From the NCBI GenBank assembly GCA_020633205.1, contig JACKEB010000017.1, positions 336,800 through 400,799 of the forward strand: a stretch of DNA of 64,000 bases, in the 5' to 3' direction. Both the position numbers and the translations under genes were made by a program. The DNA is from Polyangiaceae bacterium (GTDB lineage Bacteria; Myxococcota_A; Polyangia; Polyangiales; Polyangiaceae). Below the pieces are notes generated by a model, which was given only the letters and a program-made list of their open reading frames with translations, ran no database searches and had not been told where the DNA came from. Of this stretch, positions 1-8,386 are shown one piece after another; positions within the stretch are counted from its first letter, which is position 1, and each line of letters begins with the position of its first letter.

Positions 1-362
1 TGCCAGCGGAGCTGGTAGGCCAGATGCTGGCAAGCCTCGGACGCCTGATCACGCTGAAGGAGAAAGCGGAGCTCGGTGGACCGATCCGCATCAGCGAGGA
101 GATAACCAAGTCCGTCAAGCACGGGCCCGACTCCTATCTCATGCTGCTTGGCGTGCTGAGCACCTGGCTCGCGGTGTTCAATTTGCTGCCGGTGCCCGCG
201 CTGGACGGCGGCCGCTTGATGTTCCTCGGCTACGAGGCGATCACTCGTCGGCGCGCCAACGCAAAGGTCGAGGCAACCGTGCACCTGGTTGGGATGGCCG
301 TGCTCCTGATGCTGCTACTCGTCGTCAGCGTGGGCGACGTCGGTCGTCTCACTGGTAGCTAG
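1..362 (+). CDS. rseP: RseP-type site-2 intramembrane metalloprotease, C-terminal part (partial at window start)
   Basis: The reading frame is already open at the window edge and ends in a TAG, so only the last ~120 residues are present. The stretch NLLPVPALDGGR followed by LMFLGYEAITRR is the C-terminal LDG motif of the M50/S2P family, whose Asp is a zinc ligand. A final hydrophobic helix (VGMAVLLMLLLVVSV) follows. In Gram-negative bacteria RseP cleaves anti-sigma factors and signal-peptide remnants in the inner membrane. The N-terminal HEXXH motif and the PDZ domains lie outside the window. LpxC follows 26 bp downstream on the same strand, so the two envelope genes probably share a transcript. 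Confidence 0.9.
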   Translation, partial: PAELVGQMLASLGRLITLKEKAELGGPIRISEEITKSVKHGPDSYLMLLGVLSTWLAVFNLLPVPALDGGRLMFLGYEAITRRRANAKVEATVHLVGMAVLLMLLLVVSVGDVGRLTGS

Positions 363-388
363 CACCCGTTGCAACTAGGCTCGCCGCC

Positions 389-1195
389 ATGGATCGCATC
401 GCGTTTCATGGCCGGGGCCTCCACACCGGCGCCCTGTGCAGCGTCGCGATGGATCGCGATCTCGGGCCGGTGCGCTTGCGGATCGGCAAGAAGAGCCTAC
501 CGCTCGACGAGCTCGAGGTGCTGCGCACCGACTATGGCGTCCAGGTTGGAGTCCAGGCTGACCCCAATTTCCGCCTAGATTTGTTTGAGCACCTGTGTGC
601 CGCCCTGGCAGGCCTCGGCGTGTACGAAGACGTGGAGATCCGCGCGAGCGGGCCGGAGGTGCCGCTCTTGGATGGCGGTGCACTCGAGTTCAGCCTCGCT
701 TTGCTGGGCCTGGACTTGCCGGAAGCGCCCCCTCGCTATGTGATCGCGCGACCGGGCGAGCTATCGATCGGCACCGCGCGCTACACCTTTCAGCCAGCCA
801 ATCACGTGCTCGTCCAAGTGTGCGTCGACTTCCCCGGCGTCGGCGAACAGTGGGCTACCTGGGACGGCACTCGCTCACACTTCCTGGCGGAGATCGCTCC
901 AGCTCGGACATTCGGGTTTCGCAAGGATCATGAGCGGCTCCTCGCGGCGGGGCGCGCGCGGGTCGTAGACCCACGGAGCGTGATGGTGCTGGACGACGCG
1001 GGCGCTGTGATGCCTCCCGGGGGACCGATGCGAGGCGCGGAGTTAGCGCGACACAAGCTGCTCGATCTCCTGGGTGATCTCTACCTCTGCGGCGGGCCGC
1101 TCTTGGGCGAGCTGACGGCGGACCACCCCGGCCACGGCAACAATCACCGCTTGATGCGCGCCGCCAAGGAAGCGCAGCTGATCCGTCGAGTTTAG
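389..1195 (+). CDS. lpxC: LpxC-type UDP-3-O-acyl-N-acetylglucosamine deacetylase
   Basis: LpxC carries out the committed step of lipid A synthesis, removing the N-acetyl group with a zinc ion. The 268-residue protein has GLHTG near residue 10, the zinc-binding EHLCAAL (His68), SGPEVPLLDG (about 87-96), ARTFGF (about 172-177), RHKLLDLLGD (His222 and Asp226, the other zinc ligands) and GHGNNHRL (His249, matching the general acid/base His). All catalytic residues are therefore in place. It is shorter than the usual ~300 residues and may lack some surface loops. It lies directly behind rseP, which fits a lipopolysaccharide/envelope context. A lipoprotein gene starts 3 bp after its stop. Confidence 0.92.
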   Translation: MDRIAFHGRGLHTGALCSVAMDRDLGPVRLRIGKKSLPLDELEVLRTDYGVQVGVQADPNFRLDLFEHLCAALAGLGVYEDVEIRASGPEVPLLDGGALEFSLALLGLDLPEAPPRYVIARPGELSIGTARYTFQPANHVLVQVCVDFPGVGEQWATWDGTRSHFLAEIAPARTFGFRKDHERLLAAGRARVVDPRSVMVLDDAGAVMPPGGPMRGAELARHKLLDLLGDLYLCGGPLLGELTADHPGHGNNHRLMRAAKEAQLIRRV

Positions 1196-1198
1196 GGT

Positions 1199-1969
1199 AT
1201 GGTTCCCAGCGTGAGGCGGCAGAGCCAGCGCCAACGCGGAAATGATGAGCCACGCGCCAACGTGGCGGAGACTCGGCTACCGCGGTTCTCGAGAGGGTTC
1301 GCCCTCGGCACGCTGGCGATCGTCGGGAGTTGGCTCTTCTGCGCCTGCGGGACGCCCAAGGTCAGCATGCACGAGGGACCGCGGGAGTACGTCTCCACCG
1401 ACTATGAGGCCGTCCTGCGTGATTGGACTCGGGACGCAGAGCTCATCGTCATGAGTGAGCTCGACAACGTGCTCAACGTCACCGCGACGTACGAGAGCTG
1501 GGATTTCCGCTGGGCGTACGTCGTGCGCTACTCGTCCGACTATCGCCTGACCATCGACCAGCGCAAGCTGCTGCTCGAGCGCTCGCTCTCGGAGTCGCGG
1601 GAGTACCACCAGTTCTACACCGCGCTCTTCGCAGAGAAGCACAAGTGGGCCGATCTCACGGCGGAGAACGCCGCCTGGATCGTGCGCTTGATTGACGAAC
1701 AGGGGAACGAAACCGCCCCCAGCGAGATCGTCGTGATCAAGCGTCCGGGAGCCATCGAGCGCACGTACTTCCCTTACACCACGCCCTGGCGTAGCGCGTT
1801 TCGCCTGCGATTTCCCACACGGAAAGCCGATGGTTCACCCACCATCTCGCCCAAGGCTCGCTGGTTCGGGCTGCGCTTCGCGGGCGCTCAGGGCCACCAA
1901 GAGCTGACTTGGGAGATCGAGGCCCGCGACTCGAACACGCAAGCTGTCAGCGTCGCTGGCGCTGAGTAG
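1199..1969 (+). CDS. Putative lipoprotein of unknown function
   Basis: The 256-residue protein begins with a long basic, polar stretch of ~33 residues, then a hydrophobic segment (ALGTLAIVGSWLFCACG) that ends in cysteines and resembles a lipoprotein signal. The long N-tail suggests that the real start may be further in, but no better ribosome site is obvious. The mature part is rich in Trp, Tyr and Arg and has no motif I recognise. It begins 3 bp after lpxC, so the two are probably co-transcribed. It converges with the cyclic-nucleotide-domain gene on the other strand. The call of a coding gene is firm; the function is unknown. Confidence 0.7.
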   Translation: MVPSVRRQSQRQRGNDEPRANVAETRLPRFSRGFALGTLAIVGSWLFCACGTPKVSMHEGPREYVSTDYEAVLRDWTRDAELIVMSELDNVLNVTATYESWDFRWAYVVRYSSDYRLTIDQRKLLLERSLSESREYHQFYTALFAEKHKWADLTAENAAWIVRLIDEQGNETAPSEIVVIKRPGAIERTYFPYTTPWRSAFRLRFPTRKADGSPTISPKARWFGLRFAGAQGHQELTWEIEARDSNTQAVSVAGAE

Positions 1970-1990
1970 CCGGCCTGACCCGACGCTGGC

Positions 1991-4045
1991 TCAAGCGCTC
2001 AAAATCTCGAGCAGCGGGGGCACCATCATCAACAGCTCATGGGCGGTCATCCGCTCACCAAAGAGCACCACGGCGCCCCCTGCGCCGGCGCGTACGGTGG
2101 CTGGCGCCTTGCCGGCACTCAGGATCTGCGCGGGCATCACGAAGTCGCCTGGCAAGAGCTCCTCCACGTCGTCGCCGTTGACCTGCTCGAGGCGGCCAGC
2201 GCCGACGATGAACAGGCCCGGTACGGGACTCCCCGCCTCCACCACCACTTCGTCAGGCAGCAATCGACGGACGTCGAGACGATCCGTGACTTGTCCGCGT
2301 AGCGTCTCATCCAGGCGCTCGCCGAGCATGCCCATCGCGGCTCCCGCCAGGGACTGGAAGCGATCCGCGACCAACTTCAGCTCGTCGGCGACCCATGGGC
2401 AGTCTGCGGTGGCGCGTTCCATCGCGCCCTTTCTCCACACGGCAACGGTCGCGCCCGCCTCGCCCGCGACAGCGCGGAGCGCCACGCCCTCTTCGAGGGA
2501 GCCCGTGGTGAAAACGACATGTCCAACTCCCGCGGAGGCCGCGACCAAATCATCCACGGCTGGCATGACTCGCACCTCGCCGGCGGTGACCAACGCGACC
2601 TCGAACTGGCTGATTTCCTCGTCTATGCCAAGGGTGACCAGCTCCGCGCTCTGCACCAGCTCGAGCTGGGCCTCCTCCGGCAAGTCCTCCAGCCCCTGGA
2701 CCTCCATCAGTGAAACGCCCTCGACCATCGGTCCAAGGCCTGCGCTGAGGGGCACCTCCGTCGGGCGTTCGTCGACTGGCGGTGGCAACGAAGAAGGCGA
2801 CGCGGGCTCAGCGGCGGTGAGCTTGCGCTCCGTTGGATCGGCGCCCGGAGGCTCCGACTCCAGATCCACCGAGGGGGGTACCGACGACGTCCGGTCAGCC
2901 ACCACCGTGGGACGATCGAAGGCGACCATCTGCTCGGTGACGTCCTCCGTATGGGGACGCGGCACGCCTGCGTCCGGACGACGCGCCGCGGGCATGACGT
3001 CGGTAGGCGTTGCCGTACGGATCCGCTTGAGCGTCGGAGCATCCTGAACCGGGGCCTCGGACGCGCTGTGTTGACCAAAGTCGGGCGTCGGTCGATCTGC
3101 CGTCGATTCAGGGATCAACTCCGACATGGACACGGGCGCCGCGGAGTCCATCAAGGAATCCACGCCGCTCGCCTCGATCAACTCGGAGGCAGACACCGGT
3201 GCCGGCATCGACGAAGGCGTGTCGCTCAGCAGCGCATCGACGGAAGAGTCTCGCCGCATGCGATCCAGCGCTTGAGCGACCCGCTCCGTGTTCCCACCGG
3301 GCTCCTCGTCCATCTCGACCGCGGTGTCGCGGACCAGGTCAGCATCCAGGCTCACCGCTTCGGCGATCGCACGCGGTGGAGGAAGTGGTGGAATACCCGT
3401 CGCGCTTGGGGGCGGCGGTGGACCTCCGGCGCGCGGCGGGCGCGGCGGTGGCGGAGCCCCAGTGCGCGGCGGTGGCGGAGCCCCAGTGCGTGGTGGCGGA
3501 GGCGGACGCCTCGGAGGCGGCGGAGGGTGATTCGACACCGTCACATCTGGCTCGCGCTCGCTGGGCTGGCGCGACTTCGCCCTCGCGGCTGCAACCTCTG
3601 CGCTCTGATAGGTGGACTGCTGCGTCGAAGCGAGATTGACCGGCGGAGCTGGAGGGGAGGGACTCGCTGCAGGATCTGAAATGACGACATCGACCTCTAT
3701 GTCGCCAAAGCTGTCTCGCGGTCGGACGTCAGCGAACGCCTCGAGCTTGGGCGCGGACGTGATGACGTCCGTCTCTTCCTCGCTGGAGGCGAGGTCTGCC
3801 ATCTCGTTTGCGATGCGCGTCGCGACCTGATCGATTTGCCCCGCTCGCTCAGTCGCCCCGACGCCCTTCGCGAAATCTTCCGCGCGCCGCAGCCAGGTGA
3901 TGGTGTCCGCGTAGGCCTGACGATTCCACTGCACGACGGCCGTCTGCAGCGCCCACGCGACGTCCTCATCATCGTCTTCCCGCGGCTCGGGGATCTCGAA
4001 CGCCAGCAACCTCGAAGTCATCAGAACCCAGGAGGCGCTCATCAT
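1991..4045 (-). CDS. Proline-rich protein with C-terminal cyclic-nucleotide-binding-like domain
   Basis: The N-terminus (about residues 10-75) is a helical segment with WALQTAVVQWNRQAYADTI. A long low-complexity region follows with PPPPRTGAPPPPRTG tandem units, coded by a 24-bp DNA repeat near 3437-3510, and acidic Ser/Pro-rich stretches. The last ~130 residues contain LLPDEVVVEAGSPVPGLFIVGAGRLE and LLPGDFV, which look like the beta-barrel of a cNMP-binding domain (CRP/PKA fold). The usual Arg of the phosphate-binding cassette is not evident, so ligand binding is uncertain. The start is ambiguous: a GTG at 4123 and ATGs at 4045, 4042 and 4021 are all possible and none has a strong ribosome site. 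The gene is divergent from the transporter at 4263. Confidence 0.7.
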   Translation of the reverse strand: MMSASWVLMTSRLLAFEIPEPREDDDEDVAWALQTAVVQWNRQAYADTITWLRRAEDFAKGVGATERAGQIDQVATRIANEMADLASSEEETDVITSAPKLEAFADVRPRDSFGDIEVDVVISDPAASPSPPAPPVNLASTQQSTYQSAEVAAARAKSRQPSEREPDVTVSNHPPPPPRRPPPPPRTGAPPPPRTGAPPPPRPPRAGGPPPPPSATGIPPLPPPRAIAEAVSLDADLVRDTAVEMDEEPGGNTERVAQALDRMRRDSSVDALLSDTPSSMPAPVSASELIEASGVDSLMDSAAPVSMSELIPESTADRPTPDFGQHSASEAPVQDAPTLKRIRTATPTDVMPAARRPDAGVPRPHTEDVTEQMVAFDRPTVVADRTSSVPPSVDLESEPPGADPTERKLTAAEPASPSSLPPPVDERPTEVPLSAGLGPMVEGVSLMEVQGLEDLPEEAQLELVQSAELVTLGIDEEISQFEVALVTAGEVRVMPAVDDLVAASAGVGHVVFTTGSLEEGVALRAVAGEAGATVAVWRKGAMERATADCPWVADELKLVADRFQSLAGAAMGMLGERLDETLRGQVTDRLDVRRLLPDEVVVEAGSPVPGLFIVGAGRLEQVNGDDVEELLPGDFVMPAQILSAGKAPATVRAGAGGAVVLFGERMTAHELLMMVPPLLEILSA

Positions 4046-4262
4046 ACGTCCCGGTCGCGGCGTGCGGGCAAGCGCGTACGGGCGATGTAGTGACGAGTTG
4101 CGCCCCTCCACGGCATTTTCCACGCGGGACCGAATTTTCCGGGTCGAACTTCCCCTGCGGCGGTTACCAAACAGCTGTTAGGATTCGGCCGCTCGGCTGC
4201 CCGAGGGCGTCCAACGTATCGCGAGACGCGCGGGCGGGGTGTGTGGCCGAGCATGGAGGGTC

Positions 4263-5147
4263 ATGGAGTCGAGTCTGCTCGTTAAGGTCGTTCTGCCTCT
4301 GGCGTTGTTCGTGATCATGCTCGGCATGGGCATGTCCCTGGTCCCCGCCGACTTCGGCCGCGTGGTGAAGAAGCCGAAAGCAGTTGCCGTGGGGATTGGC
4401 CTGCAGATGCTCGTGCTCCCGCTGCTTGGGCTGGGAGTGATCAAGGTGTTCGGCCTGACGGGCGCGATGGCGGTTGGCCTGTTCGTGTTGGCGCTGAGCC
4501 CCGGCGGCACGACCTCCAACATGCTGAGCTACCTCTCCAAGGGGGACATCGCATTGTCCATCACGCTGACGGCGGTGGTCAGCCTGGTCAGCCCCTTCAC
4601 GCTTCCCCTGCTGCTCGCTCCGGCCCTCGAGCACTTCATGGCCGCGGGGCAGGCGATCAAGCTGCCTATCGCGAAGACCATCGTCACGCTGGTGGCGATC
4701 ACCGCGCTGCCGGTGGGCATCGGCATGTTCATCCGCAGCCGCGCTCCCGGATTTGCGATCCGCTCGGAAACGGCGGTGAAGTGGCTGTCCCTGCTGTTCT
4801 TGGCGCTGGTGATCGCGGGCATCATGCGCGAAAACTGGGAGAAGCTTCCTGATTTCTTCGCGCAGGCGGGTTTGAGCAGCCTCGCCCTGAACGTCACCGC
4901 GCTGGCCCTCGGCTTCTTCGTGTCCAAGGGTGTGCGACTCGGGCGCGAGCAGTCAGTGACCATTGGCATCGAGGTGGGCATTCAGAACGGCACGACCGCG
5001 CTCTTCGTAACCACCGAAATCCTCAAGAACGCCGAGATGGGGATCCCTCCAGCCATCTACAGCCTGATCATGTTCGCGACGGGCGCGATCTTCGCGGTAT
5101 TGGTGAACCTGGGGCGTAAGGGCACCGAGCCGGCGGCTGCGGCGTAG
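4263..5147 (+). CDS. Bile acid:sodium symporter (BASS/SBF) family transporter
   Basis: The protein has about 294 residues with nine to ten hydrophobic helices. ALSPGGTTSNMLSYLSKGD (about residues 79-97) is the characteristic crossing-helix region of the SBF/BASS family, where sodium and substrate bind. Family members import bile acids, pyruvate, pantothenate or other organic anions with sodium; the substrate here cannot be read from sequence. The start at 4263 is preferred over an upstream ATG at 4239 because GGAGG at 4254-4258 sits at the right distance. The gene is divergent from the cNMP-domain gene, and a 10-bp palindrome (AACAGCTGTT, 4170-4179) lies in the shared promoter region. Confidence 0.88.
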   Translation: MESSLLVKVVLPLALFVIMLGMGMSLVPADFGRVVKKPKAVAVGIGLQMLVLPLLGLGVIKVFGLTGAMAVGLFVLALSPGGTTSNMLSYLSKGDIALSITLTAVVSLVSPFTLPLLLAPALEHFMAAGQAIKLPIAKTIVTLVAITALPVGIGMFIRSRAPGFAIRSETAVKWLSLLFLALVIAGIMRENWEKLPDFFAQAGLSSLALNVTALALGFFVSKGVRLGREQSVTIGIEVGIQNGTTALFVTTEILKNAEMGIPPAIYSLIMFATGAIFAVLVNLGRKGTEPAAAA

Positions 5148-5212
5148 CGAGCTCCCTGGCGGCGCGCAGCACTGAACGGGGGTGAGCGGCTTACCCTCCC
5201 CCCCAAAAAAGC

Positions 5213-7942
5213 TCAGTGATTGGAGATCAGGATCTCGCGATCCTTCGCGCCGTTGGGCGGACCAACGATGCCTTGCTTCTCCATCATCTCTACAATCTTT
5301 GCCGCGCGGTTATAGCCGATGGTCATCTTGCGCTGCAGCCAGCTGGTGGAGCAACGCTGGGTCTCGGCCACGATGCGCACTGCTTCGTCGTAGCGCGCGT
5401 CCATCGGCTCGGAGTTGTCCTCGTCTCCGCCCTCCTCTTCGGCGGCCTTCAAGATCTCATCTTGATAGACAGGCTCACCTTGGGAGCGGCAGTGGTCAGC
5501 CAGCGCGTCGACTTCTTCCTCACTGATGAAGGGACACTGCACACGCCGAGTGTCGTTGGCGCCGTTCATCTTCACCAGCATGTCGCCCTTGCCGAGCAAC
5601 ACTTCGGCGCCCATCTCGTCCAGGATAGTGCGGCTGTCCACCTTCTGTGCCACACGGAAAGCGATTCGGGTGGGGAAGTTGGCTTTGATCATGCCGGTGA
5701 TGACGTCAACGCTCGGGCGCTGAGTCGCCAGTACGACGTGCATCCCGGCGGCTCGTGCCTTTTGCGCGAGGCGAGCTACGGACGCCTCCACGTCTTTGCC
5801 TTGCTGCATCATCAGGTCGGCGAACTCGTCGATCACGATCACGATGAAGGGCAGGCGGTCCGGCAGCTGCAGGCCGTCGTCGCCCTCCTTTGCCGCGGGG
5901 ATCTGAATCTCTTCACCCGAGGCATCGACGGCGGTCACCGTTTCAGCCTTGGGCAGCTGGATTTCACCGTTTCGCACCCGATCGACGTAGCGATTGTAGG
6001 TGCCGATGTTCTTCGTCCCGGCGTTGGCAAACAGCTGGTAGCGGCGCTCCATCTCGTCGACGGCCCACTTGAGTGCCGTCGCGGCCTGCTTCATGTCGGT
6101 GACCACCGGCAGCAGCAGATGTGGGATGCCGTCGAACGGCGCGAGCTCGACCACCTTGGGGTCGATCATCAGCATGCGCAGCTCTTCCGGCGAGCGGTGA
6201 TACAAGATGCTCGTGAGCATCACGTTGAGCCCGACGCTCTTACCGGCGCCGGTCGCGCCCGCTACGATCACGTGGGGCATGCTGGCCAAATCCGCATAGA
6301 AAGGCGCGCCGACGATGTCGCGGCCGAGCACCACGGGCAGCGGCGCCTTCTCCGCCAGTTTGGCGAAGCGCTTGTCTTCGATCAGCTCGCGCAGGTTGAC
6401 CGGCACGCGCTCGTCGTTGGGTAGCTCGAAGCCGATGCGGCTCTTGCCGGGGATGGGCGCGATGATGCGCACCTTGCGGCTCAGCCCAAGCGCCAGGTCA
6501 TCGCTGAGCCCCGCGACCTTGCTCACCTTGGTGCCCGCCTGGGGCGCGACCTCGTAGGTGGTGACGGTGGGCCCTGGATGGATCTCCTCCACCTTGCCGG
6601 TGACGCCGTAGTCGGCCAGCGTCTTCTCGAGACGATCCGAGAGCTCCAGCACGGAAGCCTTGTCGACTTCTTGAATCGTTGGCGGCGGTGCCTCCAGGAG
6701 TTCGGTAGACGGCAGCTCGTAGGTGCCTGCCTTCTTCTTGGCGATGCGCCGCGCCTTCTCGGTCTGCTGCTGAGGCTTGGTGTCGACGATGGTAGGCCCG
6801 AGTTCGACGTCTTTGGCTTTTTTTCCCTTGGATTTCTTGGGGGTGAGGTCCACCGCCTCGGGCTCCTCGGCTGCCTCGAGCAGTGTCTCGTCGGGCTGCT
6901 CCGGCTCGACTTCCGGGGCTTCTACCTCGATCTGCTTCTGCTTCTTTCGCTTCCGCGGAGAAACATCTTCGGCGTCGTCACTCCCGAGCACGGCGTCAGC
7001 CAAAGTGGGAGTCGGCGTCTTTGCTTGAGGCGCCTTGCTCACCTCCTCGGCTTGAGGCGGCGACTGAGTCTGCCCTGGCTCAGAGTCGAGCTTGGCGCGC
7101 AGCTGGAAGGTTTGCTTGAGTTGCTCGCTGAGCGCTAGCGGCGGCTCGCCGGTGGACTCGAGGGGCGACCAATCCGAGTCGTCGTCAGTGAGGTGCGCGA
7201 TGATCGCTTCATCGCTCGGTTTGTCGGAGATGTGCGGCAGCTTGGCAAGGGCTGCCTCCGCCCGCTTTTGTTGGCGGATCTCCTGGGCCTGTCGCCAAGC
7301 GACACCCAGCCGGTCACCTGCCGCACGGAAACGCACCATCAGCCAGCGACCAAAGGTCATCGCCTTTTGGCAGAGTTCGATGAAGGAGAAGGAGCTCCGC
7401 CCAATGAGGATCAGCCCCACGGCGGTGCTGCCCACCAGAAACGAACCCAAAGTGCTGAACATGGCGCGCATCAGCTCGCCAAACAGCAAGCCGACGTTGC
7501 CTGCAGCCGGCGCTCGCCCGAAGGCTAGGAGCTCTGGAGCGACCACCTGCACCAACGATGAGAGGATGATCGCGACAACCAGATCGCCCGCCAGTCGCAG
7601 GGCGTTCGCGCGATTCGCGCGCTTCGTGAAGAGCGGCGCGCTGAGCAGCGCCAGCTCGATCGGTGCAAACCAGGCAACCAGCCCAAACGCACGCACCAGA
7701 ATTCCCGCGACGAAAGCACCAACGGGGCCCATCCAGTCGGCCCCCTCGAGGGCTGGGTCCATCGGGTCGGTGCGCAAGCTGGCCAGCGCCAGGCATAGGA
7801 AGACGGCGATGGCGAACAACAGTAACGCCGCCGCCTCGCGTCCCTTCCGCAGAGGCTCGGCATGGCTCGCAACTTTGGCAGGCGCTTCCGGTTCGTCAGC
7901 GCCAGCGACCGCACGTCGGGGAGTGAAAAGCCTTGCACCCAT
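5213..7942 (-). CDS. ftsK: FtsK/SpoIIIE DNA translocase
   Basis: This 909-residue protein moves double-stranded DNA through the division septum and helps resolve chromosome dimers. Residues 36-185 hold four to five membrane helices. A charged, Pro/Lys-rich linker (about 215-420) follows, then the alpha domain. The motor has Walker A GATGAGKS (562-569) and Walker B VIVIDEFADL (701-710). The last ~65 residues form the winged-helix gamma domain (ARYDEAVRIVAETQRCSTS...), which reads orienting DNA motifs. Length and domain order match full FtsK. The gene stands alone and converges with the BASS transporter; the 66-bp gap between them contains a GC-rich inverted repeat without a convincing T-run. 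Confidence 0.95.
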   Translation of the reverse strand: MGARLFTPRRAVAGADEPEAPAKVASHAEPLRKGREAAALLLFAIAVFLCLALASLRTDPMDPALEGADWMGPVGAFVAGILVRAFGLVAWFAPIELALLSAPLFTKRANRANALRLAGDLVVAIILSSLVQVVAPELLAFGRAPAAGNVGLLFGELMRAMFSTLGSFLVGSTAVGLILIGRSSFSFIELCQKAMTFGRWLMVRFRAAGDRLGVAWRQAQEIRQQKRAEAALAKLPHISDKPSDEAIIAHLTDDDSDWSPLESTGEPPLALSEQLKQTFQLRAKLDSEPGQTQSPPQAEEVSKAPQAKTPTPTLADAVLGSDDAEDVSPRKRKKQKQIEVEAPEVEPEQPDETLLEAAEEPEAVDLTPKKSKGKKAKDVELGPTIVDTKPQQQTEKARRIAKKKAGTYELPSTELLEAPPPTIQEVDKASVLELSDRLEKTLADYGVTGKVEEIHPGPTVTTYEVAPQAGTKVSKVAGLSDDLALGLSRKVRIIAPIPGKSRIGFELPNDERVPVNLRELIEDKRFAKLAEKAPLPVVLGRDIVGAPFYADLASMPHVIVAGATGAGKSVGLNVMLTSILYHRSPEELRMLMIDPKVVELAPFDGIPHLLLPVVTDMKQAATALKWAVDEMERRYQLFANAGTKNIGTYNRYVDRVRNGEIQLPKAETVTAVDASGEEIQIPAAKEGDDGLQLPDRLPFIVIVIDEFADLMMQQGKDVEASVARLAQKARAAGMHVVLATQRPSVDVITGMIKANFPTRIAFRVAQKVDSRTILDEMGAEVLLGKGDMLVKMNGANDTRRVQCPFISEEEVDALADHCRSQGEPVYQDEILKAAEEEGGDEDNSEPMDARYDEAVRIVAETQRCSTSWLQRKMTIGYNRAAKIVEMMEKQGIVGPPNGAKDREILISNH

Positions 7943-8219
7943 TCAGGATTACCTTTGCCTACATTAGCGCACCTCGCCCTACCAGGAAAGCTCCTGCTGG
8001 GTTTTCGGCCAGCCCGTGCGCGATTGGAGCCGGGATGGAAGCGAGCGCACTTCGATAAGCCGCGATTGCCGCTCACCTGGTGGGTTTGGAGCCGCTAAAG
8101 GAACCACGCTGGGCGACCGTCAGGCCACAAAATGGCGGGGATGAGCCCAGCCACTGCTAGCCTGCGGCAGCGTGGGACAGGTAGAAGGTCCTGAGGGCAC
8201 GATGCACTTGGTCGTCTGC

Positions 8220-8249
8220 TTGAGTCACGACGACAGCGAAGGCTACTAT
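8220..8249 (+). promoter_or_regulatory. Candidate sigma-70 promoter of the HEAT-repeat lipoprotein gene
   Basis: TTGAGT (8220-8225) and TACTAT (8244-8249) are separated by 18 bp. A start of transcription near 8256 would give a leader of about 130 nt that contains the hairpins at 8333-8372. This is a sequence match only. Confidence 0.35.
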
Positions 8250-8332
8250 TTGACGCGGCAGGGCCCAGCTGGGCGCCCGCCACCATCAGCCTCACGGCGT
8301 TCTCCCGCGGATACGGAGAGGGCAGTGAGGCG

Positions 8333-8372
8333 TCTCCCGCTTAGCAAGCGGGCAACCGACGGGTTGGGGAGA
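8333..8372 (+). promoter_or_regulatory. Structured 5' leader upstream of the HEAT lipoprotein
   Basis: Two adjacent hairpins are visible: CCCGCTT/AAGCGGG (8336-8352) and CAACC/GGTTG with a GACG loop (8353-8366). TCTCCC (8333-8338) and GGGAGA (8367-8372) could close them into a three-way junction, in competition with the base of the first hairpin. The structure ends 14 nt before the start codon. I do not recognise a known riboswitch class. Confidence 0.4.
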
Positions 8373-8386
8373 AGATAGGTAAACCA

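Larger units (their letters stand above)
7943..8386. other. Divergent intergenic region between ftsK and the HEAT lipoprotein
   Basis: The 444 bp hold no convincing gene. The right part carries a candidate plus-strand promoter and a structured leader, listed separately. The left part must hold the ftsK promoter, but I cannot point to one. Short open frames here lack ribosome sites and have no recognisable product. Confidence 0.5.

Noticed and set aside
5160..5212. Possible terminator between the BASS gene and ftsK
   Set aside because: A 9-bp stem with wobbles can form, but it is followed by C and A runs, not T, in either useful direction.
5216..6424. Long plus-strand open frame (402 codons) opposite ftsK
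   Set aside because: It mirrors the conserved ftsK motor on the other strand, is rich in His/Arg/Leu and shows no family pattern; it is a product of third-position GC bias.
8172..8378. Short plus-strand frame in the leader of the HEAT lipoprotein
   Set aside because: No ribosome site, no pattern, and it covers the structured leader.
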